A stretch of DNA of 64,000 nucleotides from Georgenia sp. M64 (GTDB taxonomy: Bacteria; Actinomycetota; Actinomycetes; Actinomycetales; Actinomycetaceae): positions 1,736,001 through 1,800,000 of the forward strand of contig NZ_CP145809.1 in NCBI RefSeq assembly GCF_038049925.1. The letters are read 5' to 3'. How positions within the stretch are numbered: the first letter of the stretch is position 1; each line of letters opens with the position of its first letter. A model generated the notes under the pieces. It did no database searches, had not been told where the DNA came from, and saw only the letters and a program-made list of their open reading frames with translations. The position numbers were made by a program, and so were the translations under genes. Below, one piece after another: positions 1 through 8,479 of the stretch.

Positions 1-1294
1 GCGCGGCGAAGCGGGAGAGCTGGTTGTTCAGGAAGAACCCGCCGACGGCCTGGGCGTCGCCGCCGCCCCAGAAGCTCGTGATCGTGTTGGTCATCGAGAC
101 CATCAACCCGTCGGCGTCGACGACCGTGATATGGGTCGTGTTGCCCGGGACCAGGTCCGCGGCGCCGGCGACGTTGTCCGACCCGAACACTTCGGCGGAC
201 GCGGCGGAGGTCGTGATGTCGTCGGCGAGGTCGGCGTTCCTGGCCTGGTCGGTGAGCTCGTCGACCGGGACGTCGACGAACGCGGGGTCTCCGAGGTGCT
301 GCGCGACCGACCCGTCCGCGACCAGCCAGCTGTTGGAGAGCGTCTCGACGTAGTCCGCCGAACCCGGTTCGGTGCCGGCGATGCCCATCGCCTCGGCGAC
401 CTGGAGCATCTGGACGAGGGCCACGCCGGGCAGGGCCGGGGCGGCCGAGACGATCTCGTAGTCTCCGACCCTCCCGCGGACCGGCTCCGAGCGGACCACG
501 TCGTACGCGGCGAGCGAGGCGAGGTCGATCCCGTCGACGTCGTCGAGCCGGTCGGCAATCGAGCCGGTGTAGAAGCTTTGTGGCCCGTCCTCGGCGAGGA
601 CGGTGAGCGTCTCCGCGAGCTCTTCTTGGACGAGCTCGTCGCCCGCGCCCAGGGGGAAGATGCCTCCGAGGCCGTTGAACTGCCGCTGGTCGGAGACGGC
701 GGCCGGTCCGTAGTCGCTGCGCATCCGCAGGGCGAGGAAGTCCGAGATCGGGAAGCCGTCGGCGGCGAGGTCGATCGCGGGCTGGACGAGCTGTGCCCAG
801 TCCAGTCGGCCGTGGTCCTCGTGGAGGGCGGCCATACCAGCGACGAACCCGGGGATGCCGGTTCCGGACTCGGGGATGGTGCCGTCCTGGGCGACGACCT
901 CCCGATAGTCGTAGTTCAGCGGCTCGCCGCCCGTGGATGCCACGATCGCCGACCCGCCGCCGCCGACCCCCGATGCGAACGGCTCGACCACCGACACCGC
1001 GAACGCTGCGGCGATCGCCGCGTCGACCGCGTTGCCGCCGCCCGCCAGCACGCTCATGCCCGCCTCGACCGCTGCCGGATGCGCCGCACTGACGGCTTGG
1101 TTCACCAACGCCGATGGGGACTGCGTCGTCGGTCCCGGGCTCGTCGGCGGCTCCGACGCGTTGGGGGCGGCTGAGGGTGCGGGGGCTGGTGTCGGCGAGG
1201 GCGCAGGGGCCGGTGTCTGGGAGCATCCGGCCACGAGGGCGAGGGCGAGCGCCGCGCCGGCGGCAGGGACAGATCGGCTCAGGCGGGCTAGCAA
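1..1294 (-). CDS. ggt: gamma-glutamyltransferase lipoprotein, 3'-truncated by window edge
   Basis: Gamma-glutamyltranspeptidase (Ntn-hydrolase) that cleaves or transfers gamma-glutamyl groups from glutathione-like substrates outside the cell. The reverse strand is open from 1294 to the window edge. It starts at a TTG seven bases behind GAGGAGG and encodes a signal peptide with a lipobox (LVAGC, about residues 21-25) and a Pro/Ala-rich linker. Family signatures follow: AGGGNAVDAAIA, VEPFASGVGGGGS, and near the edge the autoprocessing site NTTHITVVDADG, whose first Thr after NT would be the nucleophile. About 430 codons are visible; the rest of the small subunit lies outside. The start is inferred from the ribosome site, because no ATG gives the lipoprotein leader. 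Confidence 0.9.
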   Translation of the reverse strand, partial: MLARLSRSVPAAGAALALALVAGCSQTPAPAPSPTPAPAPSAAPNASEPPTSPGPTTQSPSALVNQAVSAAHPAAVEAGMSVLAGGGNAVDAAIAAAFAVSVVEPFASGVGGGGSAIVASTGGEPLNYDYREVVAQDGTIPESGTGIPGFVAGMAALHEDHGRLDWAQLVQPAIDLAADGFPISDFLALRMRSDYGPAAVSDQRQFNGLGGIFPLGAGDELVQEELAETLTVLAEDGPQSFYTGSIADRLDDVDGIDLASLAAYDVVRSEPVRGRVGDYEIVSAAPALPGVALVQMLQVAEAMGIAGTEPGSADYVETLSNSWLVADGSVAQHLGDPAFVDVPVDELTDQARNADLADDITTSAASAEVFGSDNVAGAADLVPGNTTHITVVDADGLMVSMTNTITSFWGGGDAQAVGGFFLNNQLSRFAA

Positions 1295-1403
1295 CGGGTT
1301 TCCTCCTCTGCGCAGCTCACGACGCCGAGACTGCAGAGCGTCTCGTGACGGGCGGCGACGGTTGATGGTCGGCATGGGATCCGGAATGGGGATCCTGGGC
1401 GGG

Positions 1404-2621
1404 TTACCGGGAGGCAGAAAGTCGTCCGGGAGCGGCCGACCGCTGGGTGAGGATCTCGCCGAGCCCGTCCGGGGCGTTCGCCTCTCTCCACGGCGGCCGG
1501 AGCAGCCGTTCAAGCGGTCCGCGGTCGAAGTTCCGGCGCCACCAGGTCGCGAAGATCAGTGCTGAGGCGCTCAGGGCGAGGCTGATGGCGATGCCCTCGG
1601 CGAGGACGTGAGGCTCGGGCCGGACGAGCAGATCGAGAACCAGGAGGTGGGCCACGTAGATCGTCAGTGCCAGCTGTCCCGCGGCGACCAGCGGCCGCAG
1701 TCGGCGTTCCACAACGGTGCCGGCTCGCAACAGCAGACCGAGGACGAGGACACCGCTCCCCGTGCCACTGATCAACCAGAGCGGCATCTGTGAGTGGGCA
1801 ACCGAGGTCACCAGTCGGTCGAACCCGACGGCCTCTGCTGGATCACCCTGCCATGCGACCAGGACCAGAGACACAGCGCGACCGATCACTGTCGCAAACG
1901 CACCGAACAGGATCATCCGGTGCTGAAGGGCCCGGTCAGCCAGATCGAGTCGGCCCAGCCACATGCCGAGCAGGAAAGGCCCGGCCCACGTGATGACGGG
2001 ATAGGGGCTCGAGAGAAGTACGTTGTGCAGGATCTCAGACGGCGAGTCGGCAGCCGTCGCCGACCGGACGTCCCAGGTGACCCCCTGAATCCTTTGCAGA
2101 CCGATCCATGCGACTGGGCCAAGCACGGTGAGCGCGACGGCAAGAAGCCCGACGACGCGGCTGCCCGCGCGAACCAGCGGGATCGCGATGACAAACAGCA
2201 GGGCGTAGGTCGGCAGGATCACGCTGACGCCGTGGTCCAGCAACTGAAGCGCAAGCCCTCCCGCCATGAGCAGGCCCGCGCGCCAGAGCAGGGTGGACCA
2301 GGGTAGGCGGCCCCCCGGCAGACGGGCCCGCCTCGTGAGAAGCGAGATGCCCACCCCGGCGAGGAGGACGAACAGGAGAGAGGCTCGCCCGAGGGGAAGC
2401 CGGTAGAGGACCTCGGCGATGCTGTCCCCGCTGCGCGGGCCGACGTTAACGACGATCATGCCTATGACGGCGAGGGCGCGGGCGGCGTCGATCGCCGCGA
2501 CCCGTCCACGCCCATGGGAGGGCGGTGAGCTGATGGGGGCCGCGGGGGCCGGTCTGACTGCCGTCACCAAGATTCCGATCTCACTGTGGCACGAGGAGCT
2601 GCGCCTGCTAGGGGCGGGCAC
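1404..2621 (-). CDS. DUF418/YeiB-type multi-pass membrane protein
   Basis: Integral membrane protein of about 405 residues. The N-terminal AIDAARALAVIGMIVVNV resembles the first helix of heparan-alpha-glucosaminide acyltransferase-like (DUF1624) proteins. The C-terminal QLALTIYVAHLLVLDLLV followed by WWRRNFDRGPLERLLR is the DUF418 (YeiB) ending. Roughly ten hydrophobic stretches lie between. Proteins of this class are thought to be acyltransferases for envelope sugars, but the substrate is unknown. The first ~40 residues are not family-like, so translation may begin at a GTG near 2567. The ggt gene lies ~110 bp downstream on the same strand, so the two may be cotranscribed. Confidence 0.75.
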   Translation of the reverse strand: MPAPSRRSSSCHSEIGILVTAVRPAPAAPISSPPSHGRGRVAAIDAARALAVIGMIVVNVGPRSGDSIAEVLYRLPLGRASLLFVLLAGVGISLLTRRARLPGGRLPWSTLLWRAGLLMAGGLALQLLDHGVSVILPTYALLFVIAIPLVRAGSRVVGLLAVALTVLGPVAWIGLQRIQGVTWDVRSATAADSPSEILHNVLLSSPYPVITWAGPFLLGMWLGRLDLADRALQHRMILFGAFATVIGRAVSLVLVAWQGDPAEAVGFDRLVTSVAHSQMPLWLISGTGSGVLVLGLLLRAGTVVERRLRPLVAAGQLALTIYVAHLLVLDLLVRPEPHVLAEGIAISLALSASALIFATWWRRNFDRGPLERLLRPPWREANAPDGLGEILTQRSAAPGRLSASR

Positions 2622-2899
2622 CGATGGGCCTTCTTGTCCGAGTGCCGCAGGGTGTCTCCGAAGTGCATGCTTCTCGCACGCGAGGTTGGGCGGCAGCGGG
2701 ACACGCCTGTCCGAACGCCGGGTTGCGATCCACAGGGAGCCACGCTAGCTGCACGGCCCACCTGTGTCACATTTTGGTAACGGCCTTCATTGCTTCTTCA
2801 TACCCGGGCTCGTCCTCGCCGGCACCCGCGGGCCGTACGGAGGGTGGACAAGGGATGTGGTTATCGACACGCGACACGCAGGGCCTGCCGGCGGTGGTC

Positions 2900-2994
2900 T
2901 GTTGGCGGCCACGGGAGACTGCCCGGAGGCGGCCAGATAGCTGCCCGGTGGCGGTCGTGAGAGTTGCCCGCTGACGGTCATGGGATCTGCCCGA
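2900..2994 (+). repeat. IS21 left end with subterminal repeats
   Basis: The left terminus begins TGTTGGCGG and holds four CTGCCC-type blocks, three of them embedded in variants of CTGCCCGGTGGCGGTC. These are the likely IstA binding sites. The innermost block, around 2975-2994 (GGTCATGGGATCTGCCC), matches the corresponding block of the right end almost exactly. Confidence 0.8.
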
Positions 2995-3090
2995 CACGAC
3001 ATTCCTGCCCTGCCGCGCTGACGCGGTTCGGGGCCCCTCCTCGGGTGCGATGGCGGTGCTGAAGCGCCCATCGCCCCGAGGAGGGACAAC

Positions 3091-4623
3091 GTGAAGTCTG
3101 CCGAGGAGATCATGGAAATTCTCGAAGCGTTTGATCTGACTGGTTCGTACAGGGACGCCGGCGAGCTCGCCGGGGTCTCCCATCACACCGTCGCCCGATA
3201 CGTCGCCGCTCGTGACGCGGGACGGTTGAGCGAGAGGCCGGCGGCCCGTCCGCAGCTGATCGATGAGTTCTTGCCCAAGGTCGAGGAGTGGGTGGACAAG
3301 AGCAACGGCAAGATCCGCGCCGACATCGCCCATGACAAGCTGGTTGCCCTGGGATTCACCGGGTCGGAGCGGACAACCCGCCGGGCGGTCGCGGCGGTGA
3401 AGAAGGCTTACCGGCAGGGCAGGGCCCGGGTGCATCGGCCCTGGGTCACCGAGCCGGGGCTGTGGTTGCAGTACGACTTCGGTGACGGCCCGGTCATCGA
3501 CGGCGCGCGGACGGTGTTGTTCTGCGCGTGGCTGGCGTGGTCGAGGTTCCGGGTCGTGCTGGCGATCAGGGACAAGACGATGCCGAGCGTGTTCGCCGCC
3601 CTGGACCAGGTCTTCCGGGTTCTGGGTGGGGTGCCGACGTATGTGCTGACCGACAACGAGAAGACCGTCACCGTCGAGCACATCGCCGGGATGGCGGTGC
3701 GGAACCCGCAGATGGTGGCCTTCGCCCGGCACTACGGGGTCAGCGTGCTCACGTGCGAGCCGGCCGACCCGGCAAGCAAGGGCGGGACGGAGGCCACGGT
3801 CAAGGTCGCCAAGGCCGACCTGGTCCCGAAGGAGACGAACCTGCTGCCCGGTTACGCCTCGTTCGCCGAGCTCGAGGCGGCCTGTCAGGCGTTCACCGAT
3901 CTGGTCAATCACCGGGTCCACCGGGTCACCCGGCGGGTCCCGGCGGAGATGCTGGCCGAGGAACGCGCCCGCCTGCATGCCCTGCCGGCGGCCCCGCACA
4001 CGGTCGCGTTCGGGCTGACACGGCAGGTGCCGGCGAACTCCCCGATGGTGACCTTCGAGGCCGGGCAGTACTCCGTGCCGCATCACCTCCTCGGGGAGAG
4101 GGTGTGGGTCCGCACCTACGGCGCCGGGCCTGGGGAGCAGGTCGTCATCGTCCACGCCGGCGAGTCCGGCCCGGTCGAGGTCGCCCGCCACGCCCGCGCC
4201 ACACCGGGCTCCCCGAGCATCGACGACGCGCACTTCCCGCCCGCCCCGGCCGGTGCCCTGGAGCGCCGGCCGCGTCCGAAGAGCGCCGCGGAGATCGAGT
4301 TCCTCGCCCTGGGTGACGGGGCCCGGCTCTGGCTGAGCGAGGCCGCCGCGGCCGGCACGACGAAGATGCGGGTCAAGATGGCCGAGGCCGTCGCCCTGGC
4401 CAAGCTCTTCGATCCCGGTGAGGTCGACTGGGCCCTGGGCCACGCCGCCGTCCACGCCCGCTTCGCCGAGGCCGACCTGCCCTCGATCCTGAACCACGCG
4501 GGCACGAGCGACGGTGAGGTCCACCGCGCCGGGGAGGACCGCTCCTTGACCCAGGGCACCGCCGGCTGGGCCGCCCTGGGCCAGCAACCGCCCGCCAGCC
4601 CCGGCGTCGAGGAGGTGGCCTGA
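3091..4623 (+). CDS. istA: IS21 transposase IstA
   Basis: DDE transposase that binds the multiple terminal repeats and catalyses strand transfer together with IstB. The protein has 510 residues. It has an N-terminal helix-turn-helix (GSYRDAGELAGVSHHTVARY, about 17-36), then the retroviral-integrase-type core with candidate acidic residues in LQYDFGDG (about 130), VLTDNEKT (about 190) and KGGTEATVK (about 232). A GTG start follows GAGGAGGGA by about six bases. The stop overlaps the istB start (TGATG), so the two are translationally coupled. No frameshift or internal stop is seen. Confidence 0.93.
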   Translation: MKSAEEIMEILEAFDLTGSYRDAGELAGVSHHTVARYVAARDAGRLSERPAARPQLIDEFLPKVEEWVDKSNGKIRADIAHDKLVALGFTGSERTTRRAVAAVKKAYRQGRARVHRPWVTEPGLWLQYDFGDGPVIDGARTVLFCAWLAWSRFRVVLAIRDKTMPSVFAALDQVFRVLGGVPTYVLTDNEKTVTVEHIAGMAVRNPQMVAFARHYGVSVLTCEPADPASKGGTEATVKVAKADLVPKETNLLPGYASFAELEAACQAFTDLVNHRVHRVTRRVPAEMLAEERARLHALPAAPHTVAFGLTRQVPANSPMVTFEAGQYSVPHHLLGERVWVRTYGAGPGEQVVIVHAGESGPVEVARHARATPGSPSIDDAHFPPAPAGALERRPRPKSAAEIEFLALGDGARLWLSEAAAAGTTKMRVKMAEAVALAKLFDPGEVDWALGHAAVHARFAEADLPSILNHAGTSDGEVHRAGEDRSLTQGTAGWAALGQQPPASPGVEEVA

Positions 4624-5432
4624 TGACCACCACGACCACACGCACGAGCGTGCCGGCCCTGGGAGTGCCGTCCGCGCCGCCGCTACCCGGCGACCTCGAG
4701 GCCCTGCTCCGCCGGCTGCGCCTGCCCCACATCCGCCACCAGGCACCCGAGGTCATCGCCACCGCCAAGGCCCAACGCTGGGAACCCGTCGAGGTTCTAC
4801 GGGCCCTGTTCGCCGAGGAGGCCGCCGGCCGGGACCGGGCCTCCCTGGCCACCCGCCGGACCGCGGCCGGGTTCCCCACCGGCAAGACGTTCGACGCCTG
4901 GGACGAGGCCGCGTCCTCGATCCCGGTCCCGACCCAGCACGCGCTACGGACCCTGGAGTGGGTCCACCGCAAGGAGAACCTCGTCGTCTGCGGGCCGTCG
5001 GGGACCGGGAAGACGTTCCTGCTCGAGGCCCTGGGGCACCAAGCCGTCGAGCAAGGCCTGCGGGTCTCGTGGTTCACCCTCGAAGACCTCGGCGCCCTCC
5101 TGCGCAGGCACCGCGCCGACGACACCGTCACCAAGGCCATCGCGAAGGTGCTGCGCGCCGACCTCGTGGTCGTCGACGACATCGGCCTCCTCCCGGTCGC
5201 CACCGACGCCGCCGAGGGCCTCTACCGCCTCGTCGACGCCGCCTACGAGAAACGAGCCGTCGCGATCAGCTCCAACCTCCACCCCGCCGGGTTCGACGAG
5301 CTCATGCCCAAGACCATCGCCACCGCGACCGTCGACCGGCTCCTCCACCACGCCCACGTCTGCCAGACCAGCGGCGAGTCCGTCCGCCTGTCCCAGGCCC
5401 TCTCCGGTCGAGGAGTGACGCCCTTGGCCTGA
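4623..5432 (+). CDS. istB: IS21 helper ATPase IstB
   Basis: AAA+ ATPase related to DnaC that assists IstA in target choice and transposition. It has 269 residues: an N-terminal helical IstB domain (LEALLRRLRLPHIR), Walker A GPSGTGKTF at about 125, Walker B DLVVVDDIGLL at about 180, and the sensor region VAISSNLHPAGF. The ATG overlaps the istA stop by one base. The gene ends about 25 bp before the right-end repeat array. Length and motifs are those of a complete family member. Confidence 0.93.
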   Translation: MTTTTTRTSVPALGVPSAPPLPGDLEALLRRLRLPHIRHQAPEVIATAKAQRWEPVEVLRALFAEEAAGRDRASLATRRTAAGFPTGKTFDAWDEAASSIPVPTQHALRTLEWVHRKENLVVCGPSGTGKTFLLEALGHQAVEQGLRVSWFTLEDLGALLRRHRADDTVTKAIAKVLRADLVVVDDIGLLPVATDAAEGLYRLVDAAYEKRAVAISSNLHPAGFDELMPKTIATATVDRLLHHAHVCQTSGESVRLSQALSGRGVTPLA

Positions 5433-5457
5433 CCACCCGGGCCGGTGATGGCCAGCC

Positions 5458-5554
5458 CCTGGGCAGATCCCATGGCCATCACCGGGCAGATCCCGTGACC
5501 GTCACCGGGCAGGTCTCACGACCGCCCCTGGGCAGTTCCCACTGTCCCTTGACA
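5458..5554 (-). repeat. IS21 right end with subterminal repeats
   Basis: Read on the minus strand the end begins TGTCAAGGGACAGTGGG and carries four CTGCCC blocks, with GGCGGTCGTGAG, GACGGTCACGGG and GATGGCCATGGG between them. This mirrors the left end block for block. Confidence 0.8.
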
Positions 5555-5590
5555 GTGGTCCCCGACCTTGCTTGCCTCCCTACGGGCAGC

Positions 5591-5860
5591 TTACGGTCCG
5601 ACAGGGGAGCCACAACTCTTGTGGGTTGGCGGGTCAGGCGACCGATAGGTGGCGACGCTCATGTTTGTCTGCTGGTGCATCGGCCGAGCGGTCCTCACCT
5701 GATCAAGTGGACAGCTACGACGGCTGTTGCCCGGAGCGCCCGCTTCTCCGTGTGCCGTGGTCAGGCCGGCATCGGTGCGCTGACAGATCCGGGCGCGTTC
5801 GAAATCGGCGAGGGCCGCGAAGATCTGGAACATCACCCGTCCCGCTCAAATGTCATGGTG
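5591..5860 (-). pseudogene. serine recombinase (resolvase/invertase) remnant
   Basis: The minus strand around 5760-5836 encodes MFQIFAALADFERARICQRT, close to the FHIFAALAEFERDLIRERT helix of Tn3-type resolvases and invertases. No catalytic serine domain is present upstream, and after about 30 residues the reading frame loses family likeness (…GLTTAHGEAGAPGNS). The IS21 copy lies immediately downstream, so a decaying recombinase tail was probably its target. I can see only the E-helix region clearly. Confidence 0.6.
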
Positions 5861-6164
5861 GGGTGCAGTTGACGGTATGCCAGGTCCGCATGATCAAGTC
5901 CGGGTGCCGCAGCGCCCCGCGCCTCGCGCACCGTGGTGACGGTCCGGTGCCCGACTGCGGCGGTGCCTCCACGCCGACGATGCGTATGAGCCGGCTGACC
6001 TGGCCCCCGGTCAACCTCCAGGCCCTTGTGGCGGGCCGGCGTGCCAGAGCCTGTGCCCCCGGCCGGACAGGGCAACGACCCCGCTCCGTCGGCGTTGGGT
6101 GGCGCCAGCGCGGCCGCCCGCGCATCGTGTACGTGACTAGGCGCAGCCGGATAAGGAGGTACAG

Positions 6165-6473
6165 ATGACTTACGACGAGCGGGTGGAGGGTTGGGTGGTC
6201 GACATGGCTTGCCTGCGTCGCTACGCGTTGGCTGAGTACCGCGCCCGAGCGATGGAGCATTCGACGGAGTGCGCGCTGATGGGCCACTGCGTGGAAAGCG
6301 GGTATGGGGTTGTCGACGCTGTCGGTTCGTTGGTCGCTCTAGACACCGAAGCGACGCCGTACGTCGTCGCCGCGCTACGAGCCTGTAGTCAGGAAAGCGG
6401 TGTGCGTTTGCAGGTGGAGCGGCAATCCCGTCACGGGGAGATGATGACGACAACGGTCCGCCACATCACGTGA
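6165..6473 (+). CDS. small conserved-looking Cys protein, function unknown
   Basis: A 102-residue protein behind a very strong ribosome site (AAGGAGG, seven bases to ATG). Its core, VVDMACLRRY followed by MEHSTECALMGHCVESGYG, has the pattern V-D-x-x-C … H-[ST]-x-x-C-A-L-M-x-x-C-x-x-S-G-Y-G. I recall this pattern from a family of small exported proteins of unknown role. Here there is no signal peptide, so it looks cytoplasmic. Three cysteines in that pattern suggest metal or thiol chemistry, which is inference. It stands alone between the resolvase remnant and a transposase remnant. Confidence 0.7.
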   Translation: MTYDERVEGWVVDMACLRRYALAEYRARAMEHSTECALMGHCVESGYGVVDAVGSLVALDTEATPYVVAALRACSQESGVRLQVERQSRHGEMMTTTVRHIT

Positions 6474-6479
6474 CATCCG

Positions 6480-6629
6480 CCGAACGCGCTTGTCTACGCC
6501 GCAACATGGCAGGTGCCGCAGGGCCGCGCCGTGCTTGCGTTCGCGGATGCGGTGGTCGATGGCGATGTCGGTGCGGTGGCGGTACCAGGCCTTGACGTGT
6601 CGGACCGACGGTGACACGGCGGCCAGCAC
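6480..6629 (-). pseudogene. transposase remnant (IS1380/IS4-like C-terminal piece)
   Basis: The minus strand reads VKAWYRHRTDIAIDHRIRER followed by KHGAALRHLP. It resembles the stretch around the last catalytic acidic residue of IS1380-like transposases (W-x-R-x-R-T-x-I-E…K-x-G-x-x-L-R-H-L-P). Only about 45 codons are recognisable; the expected Glu after the Ile is replaced. No terminal repeats were found. This is a fossil, supporting past insertion activity here. Confidence 0.45.
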
Positions 6630-6870
6630 TCACGCCAGGGAGAACCGGCGTGCTCAGGACCGTCGGATACGTAGCCATCGCCGTGCTCGCGGTCGTGGTG
6701 ATCACCACGACCGCCGGATCTGTAGCAGCCTCGGTAGTCCTCAGCACGGTCCTGGCCGCGTTGTGGCCATCGTCCCGACCCTCGAGCGCGACACCGCCGC
6801 CCTCTACGATGCAGCGGACCTCATCGATGGTCGCGCGCACCGTTAACTGTAAGACCGGGTCAGACCGGCC

Positions 6871-8397
6871 TCACTCCGGAGAACGCGGTAGCAGAGGGCT
6901 CGTAGCCGGTCCGTGGAGGACCGCCCCGTCGTAGTTGAATCGCGAACCGTGGCAGGGGCAGTCCCAACTTTTCTCGCCGTCGTTCCAGGCGACGTCGCAC
7001 CCCATGTGTGTGCACACGGCCGAGACCATGTGCAGTTCGCCCTGTTCGTCGCGGTAGGCAGCTGTCCGTTCGCCGCTGACATCGAGGACGGCCGCGTCAC
7101 CAGCTCGCAGGTCCTGAAGGGAACCGGTCGGCGCACCGCCCACCCGGTCCTTCACCCACGTCTTCGCGACATGGAGGTTGTGTTTGGTGAACCCCTTGCC
7201 TGGCAAGGAGGTCTCGGCGCGGCGAGCGTCGAACGTGGCCGCCCAGGGGTTGTGTTCACCCACGATGAGGTCGCGGATGAGTATCGCGGCGGCGGTGCCG
7301 TTGGTCATGCCCCACCCGTCGTACCCGGTCGCGGTGTAAATACGATGCGACCCGGGGGCGATGAACCCGACAAACGGGACGTGGTCCGGCGTGCTGGTCT
7401 CCTGCGCGGACCAGTGGTTGCGGAACTCGGTGACCCCGAACCGTTCCTGCGCCCACTGTTCCAGCCGCACCCACCGCTCGGCGCTGTCGGTGACATGCCC
7501 GACCTCGTGGCCCTCGCCCACCACGATCAACAGCTTTTCCCCACCGAGCGTGGCGCTGCGGGTGGAGTGGGTGGGCGAACCAACGTTAATCGTCATCCCC
7601 GCGGGGACCCCGTCCGGGAGCACCCCGGCGATCCCGTACGAGCGGCGTGCGCTCAGCTGAGCGAACTGCCCGCCCCGGTCCAAGAACGGGTACTGGGTGG
7701 CGACGACGACGTGCGCGGCCGAGAGACACCCGGCGGTCGTGTCAACCTGGCACACGCCGCCGTCCTCATCGACGTCACGGGCCCGCACCCCCTCGATCAC
7801 GGTGCCGCCCTCACGGACGAACGTCTCGGCAAGAGCGGCGAGGTACCGCCCGGGGTGGAAATGCGCCTGATTTTCGAAGGTCACCGCTGCTGCCACCGGG
7901 AACGGCACCGGCGCCTCGTGGCCGAGTGAGACCGGCAGCCCGATCCGCTGCGCGACATCGGCCTCCTTCTGGATCTGTTCGACCTCATCCTCGCGCTCGG
8001 CGTAGATGATGTGCGGGTGTCCGTGCTCGAGCATGCAGTCGGTACTCAGGGAACGGGCGAGGTCCAGGAGCTGGCCGAATCCGGCAACGTTGGCCTGGGC
8101 ATACGCTGCAGCGGCGTCCAGACCAAGGCCCTGCTCGATCGTCGAGTAGAGCGTTTTGTGGCCGAAGGTGACCTTGACCGTGGAGGCCGTGGTCACTGAC
8201 CTGCCGACCTGCTCCGCCTCCACCACGACCACCCGCAGCCCGGCTCGCTGCAGCAGAAGCGCGGCCGTGATCCCGGTAATGCCTGCACCGATGACGACGA
8301 CGTCGGCTGGGACGTCTCGAAACGCGGTGGAGCCGAGATCAGGCGGAGACATCGTCTCCACCCACGGCGAGAGGTGGCGTCCGGCGCGAACGGGCAT
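6871..8397 (-). CDS. FAD-dependent oxidoreductase with C-terminal Rieske domain
   Basis: A 508-residue soluble flavoprotein. A Rossmann FAD site (VVVIGAGITGITAALLLQRAG, about 27-47) opens a DAO-type oxidoreductase domain that ends with YTATGYDGWGMTNGTAA. A Rieske 2Fe-2S domain follows, with ligands CTHMGC (about 462) and CPCHGSRF (about 480). The family couples amino- or hydroxy-acid oxidation to one-electron transfer; the natural substrate is unknown. The chosen ATG lies behind AAGGAG at good spacing, and the longer upstream reading is Ser/Arg-rich noise. The DUF305 gene lies ~80 bp upstream on the same strand, so the two may form an operon. Confidence 0.85.
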   Translation of the reverse strand: MPVRAGRHLSPWVETMSPPDLGSTAFRDVPADVVVIGAGITGITAALLLQRAGLRVVVVEAEQVGRSVTTASTVKVTFGHKTLYSTIEQGLGLDAAAAYAQANVAGFGQLLDLARSLSTDCMLEHGHPHIIYAEREDEVEQIQKEADVAQRIGLPVSLGHEAPVPFPVAAAVTFENQAHFHPGRYLAALAETFVREGGTVIEGVRARDVDEDGGVCQVDTTAGCLSAAHVVVATQYPFLDRGGQFAQLSARRSYGIAGVLPDGVPAGMTINVGSPTHSTRSATLGGEKLLIVVGEGHEVGHVTDSAERWVRLEQWAQERFGVTEFRNHWSAQETSTPDHVPFVGFIAPGSHRIYTATGYDGWGMTNGTAAAILIRDLIVGEHNPWAATFDARRAETSLPGKGFTKHNLHVAKTWVKDRVGGAPTGSLQDLRAGDAAVLDVSGERTAAYRDEQGELHMVSAVCTHMGCDVAWNDGEKSWDCPCHGSRFNYDGAVLHGPATSPLLPRSPE

Positions 8398-8479
8398 GTA
8401 TCGCTCCTTTGGTCGGCGGCTGTCTTCGGTCAGCGTTGCCCGAACCCTGTCGGATGGTGGACGAACGGGCTGTCCAATG

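Larger units (their letters stand above)
2900..5554 (+). mobile_element. IS21-family insertion sequence, complete
   Basis: A 2655-bp element carrying istA and istB. Both ends start with TGT and, 19 bases in, reach the first of several CTGCCC motifs repeated every ~22-24 bp (left ~2919-2994; right as GGGCAG ~5461-5536), the multiple terminal repeats typical of IS21 elements. The hexamer GTGGTC flanks both ends directly (2894-2899 and 5555-5560) and is read as the target duplication. Both genes are intact, so the copy may still be active. Family target duplications are usually 4-8 bp, consistent with this. Confidence 0.9.

Noticed and set aside
2767-4746. Long minus-strand open frame across the IS21 transposase
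   Set aside because: It is the high-GC shadow of istA; its product has no motif and is interrupted in logic by the IS boundary. Its extreme C-terminus (DEPGYEEAMKAVTKM) is protein-like but too short to call a gene.
6651-6934. Possible small single-helix membrane protein on the plus strand (VGYVAIAVLAVVVITTTAGS)
   Set aside because: One hydrophobic helix and a weak GGGAGA site, followed by noise that overlaps the end of the Rieske gene. Not enough to support a gene.
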